Source: Orthonyx spaldingii
Taxonomy: Eukaryota; Chordata; Aves; Passeriformes; Orthonychidae
NCBI GenBank assembly: GCA_013397795.1
Contig: VZTJ01004779.1
Location: forward strand, 661,835 to 725,834
Length of the DNA: 64,000 nt
Direction of reading: 5' to 3'
The position numbers and the translations under genes are program-made. The notes beneath the pieces were generated by a model. It searched no databases. It was not told the origin of the DNA and worked only from the letters and a program-made list of their open reading frames with translations. Every line of letters begins with the position of its first letter. The first letter of the stretch is position 1. Below are positions 52,298 to 64,000 of the stretch, piece after piece.

Positions 52298-54897
52298 TTC
52301 AGCATAGGGAAAATTAATTTCTTCTAAAGTTTGAGCACCCTTACCTGGAATGAGGAAGACAGCTTTAGAAATAAGAAGCAAAGTTCCAAGAAAAATAGAA
52401 GAACCAATGGAAGGTGAAGTAATTGTTACAGAAAAAAGGATTTGCTCAAGTTTTGGATAATTAAAGAAAAAATGTTATCACTATTTCTTACCTTGAACTT
52501 AAGGCCCTCAATAAACAATATTCAACAAATTTTAAAAAAATTAAACAAAAGCAGACAAAAAGCTATTGCAAGGATGAAAAAAAATCCTGAAAGTTAAGTA
52601 AGAACATCAAGTATGACTAAAAAAATAAAATTTTGCCAGAAAAAAGTAATGTAACTGTCCTTACTGCACTCTCCATTATAATAGCATATTACTGAAATGA
52701 GACTCTAACCTTCATGTTTTACGTATCATTGCACTGCATACTGTGACAACTACTCATTGGAAACACCTAGATAGACACAACAAACATGGCTCCATGTATA
52801 CTATTAATATCACTGAAGCATAGAATTTAAAGTAATTACTAACTATGACAAAAGTCTTTTCTCCCATAGTTAAGTAGTTTCTGAAGCACCTCAGTTTGGA
52901 TTGTTCATTACAGCTAAGTCCCATGCCTTCTACATTTCAAAGCCTAGTGTCTTATTTTTTTAGTGTGGCATGTCCCTACTGTCTACAGTTTTCTTCCCTT
53001 CCCTTCTTGCCCTAAATTTGACAACAGCACAATATCTTTATTGTAAGAATCAGTACTTCAAATTATCTCAAGAAGATTTTTACTGACTGCAAAAGGGCAA
53101 TCCGGAAAAATCAGGACAGAATTTTCTTTATAGCCTTAATTCAAAGAAATAATTTATTAATGGATGTATCCATTAACTAAGTTTATGTGAATACAAAAAC
53201 ACACAAAAAAATGACAAATCTAAACTGAGTGTCAGAAAGACAAAATATATACAACTGGTTATTTCCTGAAGTGAAACCCAATCCCCATCCATTTCCCAAT
53301 CACAGTGCTCCAGCAGAAGTCCTCATTGTACTTTACCTACACAGGTTTTGTGCTTGCTTACTGGAAAGGGTCCCATCATGGCTCCAACTACTCCCAGTTC
53401 AACACTGAACTCTCTCAAATGAGTAATTCAGGGCATGGTGAGATTCTGCCAGTATGTAATTTCAAGGTTGCTATCCAATTTCTTTTTTTCTATCTCTACT
53501 ATTCCCTCGCTGTTCAATAGTGATTATATACTAAAATGGGTAAAAGAAATTCTGCTGAACTGAAGTTATTGTAGGCAACAACAAAACAGAAAACAGCATC
53601 TAAAGTAATCAGACACAGGTATTCTTCAATCTGGTTATCATTAATTTCATATATCGAAGAAAGAACACTCAGTGAAGGAGAGTGAGGGAGACTGCATCCT
53701 TAAGATTCAGTTTTGTTCGTTAACAAAAAATTGTTATAGGCTGTTTATTACTTTAGGTATAATAGGGAAACAAAAATTAATCTCGTTTTCCCTGTTAAGT
53801 GTTCAAGCCATTGATAAGATAAATATAACTTCACTGAGGGCATTTACTCTGCTGTTTATAACATAACCACAATGGAAACAACAGAAAAGGAGTCGGAAGA
53901 AGCTATCAGTCACAGGAGAAATAATGTTCATGTTACTAGAACATACATATTACATATTTGGCCTATGCAAAGATGATAAAATTTTCATTCCATGCCAGCT
54001 TGTTAAGTCCATTGAATCTAGTACACCCTCTAAAAAATTGAACAAGCAACAGAAGAGAATAGCAACAGAATTTGTGAGGTAGAAATCCTCTATTTTCCTT
54101 GTACCACAAATTACACAAACCACACTAATTTTGCACTGTAGGAGACTGCTTCTCAAAAGCATTATTGTCAATATATTGATATTTCCCTATAAAAGCAGTT
54201 TTCTCACTGTATTTTCATAGACTTGAAGACTACATGGATTAATACAATCTGCTGCAGAATATATCTGGAGAACAGCAGGGTTACAGGCAGTATTAAACCA
54301 TGTTACCAAAGCTGCTGATGCACTGATTTTTAGGTTGGATTAATTTTTGTTTGAATTGCAGCTCCCTATTATACTTTCCTTTGAATGTTCTGGATAGTTA
54401 ATTGTTATGTATTTCATCTTACTTCATTTGCTTTTTACTAATCTGTACATTTATCCATATTAAATTTAGTTAAGTTAAACTTTTGCAGCTGAAAAAAACT
54501 CTAGATTTTTCCAGTTCTCAAAGTTTTAAGTGAGCAGTTTTATGAGAGGCATGATGGAGAAACTAGAAAATATGGTTTTAAACAGAAAAATTCTAGGTTA
54601 CTGCACCTTTTTTACAGTTTTCCTTTTCTTCCACTAATCAGTATAATCTCCCACATAACAGGGATAAACAAATTGTGCAGGGAAAAAATGATGTTTTTAT
54701 AGGGTTACAAGACCATTCTGAAAACACAGCAACCATGCACTACATGCAAGACTTTCTGATGATTTTCAGTTTTGTCTCAATTTTCTATCAACAACATAAA
54801 TGAAATCACAGCTGAAATGTCACTTAAACTTTGTCTTATCTTATGGTTACCTTGCTTTGTATTATTGTTTTGTTCTAAGGAAATCAGCTAAACTAAC

Positions 54898-55125
54898 TTT
54901 TTTTTTTTCATAAACTGGGAAAAGATTTATTTAAAGTTCTGCATTTGTCAATTATTTCTTTCTGCAAGTGCTCTACTTTCTCTTCTGCTGCCTTCCAGAA
55001 CAGGAGGTGTCTGACTTGAGTCTTACTTTTCAAAGAGGAATCACTTTGATAAAGCCTATCATACAACACCCCTTGACAAAAAGATGCTGTCTCTGTTCTT
55101 ATGGACAATCTGTGAATCTGTGAGA
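54898..55125 (-). pseudogene. Possible retroposed 3' end (retrocopy or element tail), unidentified
   Basis: On the minus strand an AATAAA (about 54931-54936) is followed some 20 bases later by an 11-base A run (54908-54898), the signature of a reverse-transcribed polyadenylated RNA. Upstream, 55108-54908 is open for 66 codons with a hydrophilic, coiled-coil-like stretch (FWKAAEEKVEHLQKEIIDKC), ending in a stop that overlaps the start of the A run. I do not recognise the source and found no matching target duplication. The A run is short and chance is a real alternative. The right limit is only where the resemblance to a distinct unit fades. Confidence 0.25.
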
Positions 55126-58100
55126 GACTGACCTAGGGAGAATGTTTGGTTGGTAGATGCAGAGTCAAGTGAGGATAAGTTTAAAACATTTCTTTTTTAA
55201 TTGCTGAAGTACTTAAGGAGTTACAGGAACAGTTATCCCCTAAGTTGCTGCCTGTATCATTATGGATCTGGACAGGACAGAGCACACAGCAGAGAACAGC
55301 AGGAGCCAGCCTGCTTGGGTAGTGATTGATGCTTCAGCCTTCCTTCATCCTTCCTTGTAGAGAAGCATTTCCTTGACCTTTTCCAATGGCTTATAAAAGT
55401 CATACCTCTTAAACAATGACCTTACAAATGGATGGCAAAACTTTAACGTACATATGGAAAAACACTAATAATGTGTCATCGAAGACATTTTGTGCACCAA
55501 TGGTCAATAAAGTGATGGGAGGATTTAGACAATAAACCACAAATTAATAGTGGGATGGCAATGTAGAATCACTACTTTAATGTCAAGTCTGCCATTTATG
55601 CCAGTAAGATGTCAGATGTCATTTTTCTACACCATTAATACATTAAGGTATTTATAAAAATATTATTTCTTATCACAGATGCAGCATAATGTAACGACAG
55701 ATCTTTTTAAAATCTTATTTCTTACAGAAAATTAGGCAAAACAGAAAGTATATACACAAACTAAGCTGCATGTAAACAAGTAAATGAATAATACCTGGGA
55801 AGAAGAAAGGAACTTCAATCATCTATATTATTAGTGCAATATTATAGTTTCTATGAACAAATAAAAAGTATTACAAGGGAAACCAGGAAGAAGAAGCACT
55901 TGGAGTCTTTGGTTGTCTTTTGAGGGTCATGAAGAGCAATGAAAATGCACCTGAAACACACACCAAGGCATGAAAGTCTTGAGAGGAAGAATGTTACTTT
56001 CCCTGCCCTCTCAGAGATTAAGGACAGGCAATAAGAGATTTCAACAGATTTAGATGTGTTTGGGTTTTCTTTAAAACACACAGAGCCATAATCTCATTTT
56101 GTAGTTTGATACTTTTGGGGGGTAATTATTTCCAACTATTGCAAGTCTGATTTAATTTTGTTTTCTTTCACTAGGGCAAGCTTATTTTCTTTTACCTAAA
56201 AATCACTTCCATATGTTCAAACTAATGAAGGTCACTCTGTTCCTTTGGAAGTGTCAGATCAAACAGATAGAACTCAAAACTGTCAAGTGGTTTCTGCTGA
56301 GCACCAAGTGAATAATTCTTCAACACTGTTAAGCATACTTTATACCTTGCTATAGAGAGTGGGAGTTAGAGATCGGCCTAAGCTGGTAGTACATCTAAAG
56401 AAATGAGTTTCTTTCACCAAGCAAAAAATAACTTCCATGGCTGAGCACTGAGAAGGGCATGCAAGAGTTTATTATTTGGAAAACAGGTCCCTCAGAAAGC
56501 ATTCACCAGTTTCTCAACTTTTTATAGAAGTATTTATGTGTATAACATTTTTCACCTCTCAAATGAAGTTTTCGTGATAATTTTTTTTTGCTAAATGAGA
56601 AAAGGAACAGATCATGGTATGCACAATGTGGAAGACCACTTGCTTTGCACTTTAAAATATCATACAATCTGTAAAATTCTGATGTAAGAAATAAACACTT
56701 ACCCTAAAGAGATGTAGGATCCTTTAGGATTTAGTATGAAGTAAGTAACAAATCTAAGTGTAGTTTTGCTAGAAACCTACACAAACAAACATATTTATCT
56801 GCATATACACAAAGTGTTGACAAGGGAGATGGACAGATTAGAGAATGATATTTTGATACCTCTGTATTCTCAGCAGAACCTTAAGAACAGGATACTCATG
56901 GGAAAATGGATCGACAAAACTAAAATCCCACTGTGGCAGAACTCAGTCAGCAGTGATCCTTCCATGACCCCAGAAACAGGATGCATACGGACATGCCCTT
57001 ACAAATTAATTAAATTATCTTTTTCTACAGAAACTCTCACATGTGGATGATACGAAAATATAACTTAACTGTAACATTGTACTAACTGAAAAAAAAAAAA
57101 AGAGGGTATCCTTGCTGGAATGATTTAATCATCTTTCAAAGTATTTGATTTATTCTATTTCCTTTGTTGCAGGTAGAAAATATGTACTGCATTATTGAAT
57201 TTAGCTACTTTCTTAAATATTCATAATATAATTATGAAGACTAACATTAGATTTAGAAATGATATTTAGACTGATGGGAAGTACCCAAACTGAAGCCACA
57301 GGATTAAGACTAATCTGATTAACTAGATGAGTGAATATGTAGGTAATCCAATTGTTTCTGTTTAAAATTTATAGAAAAGTTTTCAAAGAACTTAATAGGA
57401 AAAAAGGCATTAATTTCTGTATTTTTTCATTGTAAGGTTTAATTAGAGGCAACTAGGTATTTTAGTATTTGTGCAAATGTCTGTTTGTTTGGGTTTTTTT
57501 CTAGGATTTTGGTTACTCAAGCTGTTAAAAGGAAAATAATTTATGGTTATGTATTTAATTTCTGTTCATGGATGATAGCTTTTGTAATAATCAACCTGCC
57601 TACAAAATACTTAAGAAAATCTTTATTTCAGACGAAATGTCTTGTCTGTGCCTGTATTTAAAAATGGGATATTACATTAGCGATATCATATTCTACTTTC
57701 TCTGCACATAATCAAGAATGCTGTTAGCATTATTAAAGTACATCAGCTTTCATATACTAATGCTTTCATAGACTTACATACTTGCTGATGCAAAAACATA
57801 ATGGTAGGTTGGGTAGTTTAAGTCCTGAAATGTGTGAAATTCATTACCTACCTAATGAGGCGTAAGGGCAATGAAATTGTGAATTCTTAGTTCCACATAA
57901 CTTTGTGTTGCTATCATACATTCATATTTACACTGCAAATTCTTAATGTCATCAGCCTGCTACCTCCTACTGAGTTTGGGCTGAGGCTGGCTTTTCAAAT
58001 ATATCTGCATTTGTTATTCTGTACACTGATTTGCTTTGGCTTTGATTTAATAGATCCAGCTCTAAATGTAGGAGCAAGACTTCAGGAGATGTTAAGGGAA

Positions 58101-58710
58101 CCAAAATAACTAGAAAATTAAAATTGACTTAATAATTCAGCTATCAGGCTCCAAGTTTTGCAGACTGTTTATATTTCTATTTTCTTCCATACATAAAAAC
58201 CCCCAAAGAAACAAAACCCAAATAAGCACAGACTATTGTGGATCTTTTCCTGTGCCTCTTCTGACACTACCAAATCTGCTGCACCTCCACAGCACACAAT
58301 TCTCACCAAAGTCAGCTGGGAGACAACTCCAGAGCTTCACTACTACACAACAGTGACAGAAAATGTGGTGCTGGTAACGGTACTGAGCTTAGCTCAGTAT
58401 CCAAAAAAAGCCATGCATGCAGCAGGAGAAAGAAAACAGTGGGCCAAATCAAAAACACTCCAGCTTTGACTTTTTTATTTCCTTTGAAAGCAAAGAAAAC
58501 TTCCAAATGAGCAAGAACTGATTTCAAAGGAAAGAAATAATAGTACTTTAAAATATTTCTAAACTCAACTTCAAGCATAAATTCCAGGTATTTTGTACTG
58601 AGTTAACAGCACACCTGAACTGAGTTAACAATTTTTTCTTGTTTCACAAGAGAAATTGAAAACTGTATAAATTCATTTTTTAAAAAAATTACCAGATTCT
58701 TAATTGCAGA

Positions 58711-59166
58711 CCTATGAAATGGTTTGAGTTGGAATAGGTCACCTAGTTCTAATTCCCCTGCCATGGGCAGGGAATATTCCAGGTTGCTGAAAGCCCCACC
58801 CAGTCTGGCCTTGAACACTACCGGGAATGGGGCATCTGTAATTTCTCTGGGCAACCTGTTCCAGTGCCTCACCACCCTCACAGTAAAAAGTTTCTTCCTA
58901 ATATCCAATCTAAACCAGCCCTCTTTCATTTTAAAACTATTCTCAGTGTTCTACCACTACTGCCCTAACACAAAGTCCATCCCAGAACTGGAAGGTGGCA
59001 GTGAGGTGTCCCCAGAGCCTTCACTTCCCCAGGATGACCAATCCCAGCTCTCAGCCTGTTGTCCTAGGAGAGGTGCTCCAGCCCTCATGGCCTCCTCTGC
59101 ACCTGCTTTAACAGGTCCATGTCTGTCTTGTACTGGGGACCCCACAGCTGGATGCAGCATTAAATA
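58711..59166 (-). mobile_element. CR1 LINE 3' part with C-terminal ORF2 remnant, minus strand
   Basis: The left end carries cctatgaaatggtttgagtt and ccctgccatgggcaggga, the reverse of a CR1 3' end of the subfamily that keeps coding sequence close to its tail. Read on the minus strand from 58929, an open frame gives FRLDIRKKLFTVRVVRHWNR, LPREITDAPFPVVFKARLGG and LPMAGELELGDLFQ, the recognisable C-terminus of CR1 ORF2. Upstream (58930-59166) similarity continues but the frame is broken. The copy is 5'-truncated near 59166. Confidence 0.88.
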
Positions 59167-60055
59167 GTGCAGTGAAATACCAGATATGCATCTTCACCTA
59201 TGATATATTTTCAGAGACAGCTGACTATAAATTCTAGCACAGACAGAAGCTTATAGACTCAAAAGAAAGTAAAATTTGCACAATAGACTATGAATTGTAG
59301 TGGTGGTTTGGGTAAAATGATTCACTTACAAAAATCTTCCTGAGAGAAGAAAAGCATCAGATATCAAAAGACTGTAAATTAATTTTTTTTTTTAGATTGA
59401 AAACCACTGTCTTTTAGATAAATTGAACCAAAGATGAGTTAATTCCTTGGGATTCCTGCTTCTTCTTCAGATTCCACAGTTCCACAGTTCTTATATCCCG
59501 TTCTGTCTTCCCTCTCACACTTGCATGAATTTTTTAAGTACTCACAAGATGCTGTCAGTCTGATACTGATTAATTCATACTTTTTTATGCAGAGAAAGAC
59601 AATCTTAGCTTCCCAACACTTGAAATTCTTAATTTCAACTATGTTGAAGCATAAAGCAGAGAAGTAGTTAAATTTCACGCTTAAAATGGCCTTATACACT
59701 TCAAAGTAAATATCCAACAGAGTCAACTAGGGAAGTAATATTCACAGCAGGAGAAAGAGACATTTCTCTTGAAAATTCCATAACATTCAAAAATTTTGAG
59801 ATTCTCCGTGCAACTATAATGCTCCTATTTTTCTTAATTAATTGTTGATTAGAAAATGAGGGTCCTATCATAAAAATGCTGGTACTGGAACTTAAAAGTA
59901 GCACAACTCTGCAGGCATAGGAGCATGCTGGAAAAAACAGGCTATGTTTTTTTTTTCCTATTCTGAATCTAAAGGACTGGTTCTCAAGGCCACATGAACT
60001 GGGTTGCTAGGTATGGAGCCTGGCATGACAGCACATATTCCTTAGTACCTAAAAA

Positions 60056-60109
60056 TAAATAATAATAATAATAACAACAACAATAATAATATTAATAATG
60101 ATGATACTC
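60056..60109. repeat. AAT/AAC trinucleotide repeat
   Basis: aataataataataacaacaa and then caataataatattaataatg: a compound microsatellite with an AAC block inside AAT units. Confidence 0.85.
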
Positions 60110-60463
60110 CCAATCAACAACGAATCATATCTATTGTCTTAGTGCAATATTTTAGCTAGGAAAAAGAAAGATATATAATGTGTCAATTACACCAATCTTG
60201 AAAAAAGGAAAGACATGACAAACTTGCCTTTAAAAACCTTTGGGGTTTTTTTGTTTGGGAAAGTCTTGGGTTTGTACTGTTTTAGTTTCTTTTAATCAGT
60301 CAGTGCTTCTTTGTTCGTGGTCTTTATGGTACTCCAAAGCAGATCAAAACATTGGTGAGACACTCTATGGACCAAACTTAATCCACTTTAGGGAAACACT
60401 TCAAAGTCACTATTCTGATATGGCTTAAACTCAGCGAATTTGGAACCTAATACACTGCATGGA

Positions 60464-60706
60464 TTTGGATTGGACATTAGGAAGCATTTCTTTACTTAGA
60501 GGGAGGCCAGATAGTGGAAGCAGCTTCATGAAGAGGTGGTCAATGCCCCGTGTCTGCCAGCATTTAAGAGGCATTTGGACAATACCCTTAACAAAGTGCT
60601 TTAATATTCGATCGGCCCTGAAGTGGTCAGGCAGAAAGACTAGATGGTCACTGTAGGTCCTTTCCAACTGAAACAGCCTATTCTGTTCTATTCTGTATTT
60701 TATTCC
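60464..60706 (+). mobile_element. CR1 LINE 3' end with ATTCT-type tail, plus strand
   Basis: Begins ttggattggacattaggaag and includes gcatttaagaggcatttgga, tcggccctgaagtggtcagg and cactgtaggtcctttccaac. It ends in tattctgttctattctgta, an ATTCT-like tail that differs from the tails of the other copies here and points to another CR1 subfamily. It is 5'-truncated. Confidence 0.83.
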
Positions 60707-63700
60707 ATTTTTAGGAAAACACATAAAATGGAGCAAAGAAATGTATCCAACAAACAGATGAAACCATTACTTTTGCCATCCTAATATAATGCTGCAGTGA
60801 AGAAAGCCAAGTGTCAAAAGTACAGAAATTCAGAGAAAATGTAATGAATATTCTGCAAAATTATTACATCCCTTCCTCTGAAATACAGCACTCATTTCTA
60901 AGCTTAAGATGATAAAGCAGACATAAACACAGTCTGACACTTCCAGCAAAAATTTCCATAGCATAGGCGTTTGCTCGACTGTACACAAGTTCCCATCCAA
61001 TTAAAATATAACAAAATAGATCTTTTTCCTAAATATTCCCTTTTAAGCTCTCAGCTTCACCAAGCCCAAATGCCACCACTTTCTCACCACATATCGGAGT
61101 ACTCAACATCCACCCTCCTTTGCTGTTACTTGGCGAGGGATTGTCCTCTGACGAGTCATTCTCTCACCTGTCATGCAATAGACTTGCTGATAAGAAAGAT
61201 GAAATAGAAGCAGCCAGTCTCCAGAACTAATTTTTTTTTTTCCTCCTTCCCTCCATTTTTGGTGTGATAAAGGCTGAAACACTGTTATCCACCAAACACA
61301 GACTGAAAAACCTCAGAGTCACTATTTGGTCCTGAAAGCAGTAACAAAATTAAATTCTTTGAATTATCTACAGTATTTCATAAGTCACCATAGTAATGAT
61401 TCGTATACATAAAAAAATCAAATCACCAGCTGGTGCAACCACTCACCAAAGTCTTAGGACCTCTCTCACACAGACTAAGCCAGTATTTGCTCAGGTTGGA
61501 CTTGCAAAGGAGCTTTGGGGCTGTGTAAAACACTGGTTTTGTTATCGGTTTATTCCTGACTCAAGCAAAACTAAAATCATGATAAATTTATATTGAGGAT
61601 AGCCAAAGTAAAATCCTTAGGCCAAACACAGTCCAGGATGCTTAACTAGATTGTCTGAGAACAACTGCATGTTCCAATATATATTCTTTGTGCATTGGAT
61701 CCATTTTAGGAAAAGAGATGGGACACAATGTACACCAAAACCTGCATTTTCCTGATACAGCTGATTATGTGGCATCTGAATTTAGCTTGTAATCTCTGCT
61801 GAGCAGGACCTCTGTTTCCTGTTTGCCCTCTAATTACTACAGAAAATTATGGTCTGGTATATATGAATATATACTGTTCCGACACAGTTTTTAAAGTAAC
61901 TGTGGACATTAAATGTTGTCCATCAATCTGTCAGTGGACAAATAATTTGATCACATTCTCCAAACTTTATTTCTGAACAATTCCTTTTTATTTCCATTTA
62001 TTTTCACTTTGACTAATGTGTTGTAACACGAGCATAGCTCATCTGTTTATACCATCATGAGTAAGATAAAAATAAAATGGGTATTTTTACTGTTTACGTT
62101 TCTGCTTCTAGTTAAGTTTAAAATGTTCTGTGCAAGCTACTATTTCTAACACATTAGTGCCTTGAAACAGGGATCAAAACAGCAAACACTTAGATTTGTT
62201 AGATTCAAACAAAACAGGTGGAAAAATATAATCTTCTGAAGAGATATGGCAGAGAAAGGCTGGGATAAGATATATTATCCCACCTTAAGTAGATAAAAAC
62301 CTGAACATGTGAAATTCAAAGACTTTTCTGGAATTACAAAAAAAGTCGGTAGTAGATCTGGAAATTAAATTGAGATGATTCTAACTTGTAGTGATGAAAG
62401 AAGTTTGCTCGTACTGTATTTTCATTGATATCTAAAGGCAAAAAGAAAAAAAAAAATCCATATGCTCTCATACAACTGACCTGAGGCACAGGAATAAGTC
62501 AGTGCTTAGTGTTTGGCAGGGACCTTCCTCTATGAAGAAAAATAAAGAATGGCAAGTGCTGCTCGGATGCAATCATATATTGCAAGAAAAGAATTAACAA
62601 GCCCTACTTTCTTTGTTGTGGTAGCCCACCTTACCAATAAACTCTCTACTTTTCACCATGCACATGAGGGATTCTCAGAATATCCTGGAATATATTGTTA
62701 TCCTTACCTTGCCTGTTTTTTCACTTGTTAAAATTACAGACACAATTAAATTATTGCCTAGTCCAAGTGTTTATGTTTGCATTTGGGTTGCAGGTCATGT
62801 TCCAAGTACATGAAAGCAGGAAAACTGGTTCCCTGACTTCATTTTCAAGGATAAAGCACTTCTATCACTTTTCATCTGCAACTTCACTGACAAACGTCAC
62901 CATGTATGGGGAGCTGTCAGAGCACAGCATCTTTACTGCTGATGGCAGTTATTTACATTAATCCTTTTAACATTGCAAATTGACTGAGTCTTTCCAGTAT
63001 CCAAGAGAAAAAACATTCCTTTCTGATTATCTGGCCACTACACAAGTCAATGGAACACTTCTTCTACTTCTTCTGACAAGATGTAATAAAAACTCCTTAG
63101 CCTTTGTTATTTTCAGTTTTTAAAGTGTTTTATATAAATGTTAATTAACATTTGCAAAAATGAGACTGAATTCAATTTTGAAATGCAATATAATTAAAAC
63201 CAGATTTTTTGCTCTAACACTGTAAATAGGAAGCCTCACATTAGATCCTGTTAAATATGTTGAAATCTCTAAAATAACTCAGTGATTGCTTTCCTGAAGA
63301 ACTACATATTCTTGGCTGTTATAGTCAACTAAATGTTTCAAAAAAATATTTTAACTTCTCTAATTAAGATATGAAACACTTTGCATCCTGAGAAGTAATC
63401 TCAATTTACTTCAGATTTGCATACTATTTAATCCTTCAACATTCTTCAGAAGGACATGGTCATAACAATTTCAGAGACCTACATGAGCAGCATCTGCCAT
63501 CTCATCCTGTGTGGAGTTTTCTTTCCTTCCCTTTACATTTTGCTTATAACACTTTTGCAAGTAAATTTGCTTCTTTCTGAAGCTGCTGAGACACAAGTCT
63601 TTTTAAACTAAAAAAAAAAAAAAAGAGAAAGCACCTCCAAATGGGTATATGAATGGAGATTTTTCACAAAGACTCTAGGAACAAAGGCAGACAGTTATAT

Positions 63701-64000
63701 AAAACCAGTCTAGTAAAATATGACTCCTCTCAAGCATACAAGAAGGAAAAGATGCCCCTGACAACATAGCAGGGGGGCAGACTATAGTATAGAATTGCAG
63801 AATATTAAATAGGCTTAAATTGTCTTGACACTATAAATTACAAGAACTTTTTTGCCTGTGATCTGACTAACCACCTCTATTTACTCCGTCCCTATGTGGT
63901 GACCAGCAGGTTAAAACAAGATACAAAGCAGACTCAAACAGCAGATCCCCCACAGTGCTGTACCAAATCATTCCTGAGGCTAAAGAGGAAAGTATGTTCT

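Larger units (their letters stand above)
1..64000 (-). other. DMD: Dystrophin (DMD) locus, internal segment, exons 53-55 (human numbering) with flanking introns
   Basis: All three recognised coding exons lie on the minus strand in the order 53, 54, 55 from right to left, so the window is a slice of one transcription unit entered in intron 52 and left in intron 55. Dystrophin links cortical actin to the dystroglycan complex at the muscle membrane; this slice encodes part of the spectrin-repeat rod near its C-terminal end. Family knowledge: the region corresponds to roughly residues 2554-2739 of human full-length dystrophin. No promoter, first exon or poly-A site of a dystrophin isoform was recognised. 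The short isoform Dp116 starts in intron 55 close to exon 56 in mammals, and that part of the intron lies outside the window. Orientation and identity are certain from the exon translations; the bird origin comes from the CR1 and LTR content. Confidence 0.96.
48515..64000 (-). other. DMD: DMD intron 52, 3' part
   Basis: At least 15,486 bp, open at the right edge of the window. It holds an LTR (about 51719-52297), two CR1 fragments (58711-59166 and 60464-60706), a possible retrocopy tail (54898-55125), an AT dinucleotide tract near 49254-49276, a short CA/TA tract near 50768-50790 and an AAT/AAC repeat near 60056-60109. The rest is AT-rich sequence broken by stops in all frames. I see no exon 52 in it. 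Confidence 0.9.

Noticed and set aside
1..64000. CRISPR array, operon, phage or other prokaryotic system
   Set aside because: Spliced vertebrate exons, CR1 elements and AT-rich introns show a bird nuclear genome; no regularly spaced repeats were seen.

Overview
This window is a piece of a bird genome. The gene content is one internal segment of the dystrophin gene (DMD) on the minus strand: three short, intact exons separated by long AT-rich introns. In transcript order (right to left) they match human exon 53 (48303-48514, 212 bp), exon 54 (41189-41343, 155 bp) and exon 55 (21342-21531, 190 bp). Their lengths, codon phases and AG/GT boundaries agree with the vertebrate gene. Joined, they read without a stop through the rod-domain spectrin repeats around R20 to R22. 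No other convincing protein-coding gene is visible on either strand.

Layout from left to right: 1-21341 is part of intron 55; 21342-21531 is exon 55; 21532-41188 is intron 54 (19,657 bp); 41189-41343 is exon 54; 41344-48302 is intron 53 (6,959 bp); 48303-48514 is exon 53; 48515-64000 is part of intron 52. Both outer introns run off the window, so exons 52 and 56 are not included. A 39-base run of N at 8241-8279 sits in a poly-A tract in intron 55.

The introns carry a typical bird repeat load. There are CR1 LINE fragments in both orientations: 17018-18384, 20624-20840, 25472-25535, 39051-39190, 58711-59166 and 60464-60706. There are two related LTRs of one endogenous-retrovirus family, both antisense to DMD: 26659-27238, a solo LTR with a near-perfect 5-bp target duplication, and about 51719-52297, which is degraded at its right end. 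There is also one short element, about 34351-34490, with a tRNA-Ile-like head joined to a CR1-like tail. That structure is what I know from TguSINE1, first described in zebra finch, and together with the LTR family it suggests a songbird or other passerine. The species call is inference; the bird assignment is strong.

The exons work together as one continuous piece of mRNA. Exon 53 starts with codon bases 2-3 and ends in phase 0. Exon 54 ends two bases into an arginine codon that exon 55 completes. I found no new multi-gene system. The items most worth checking are the non-consensus donor of exon 53, the tRNA-derived SINE, the paired antisense LTRs, a possible retrocopy tail in intron 52, a G/C-run hairpin and a polypyrimidine-AG block in intron 53, and a few GC-richer stretches I could not assign.
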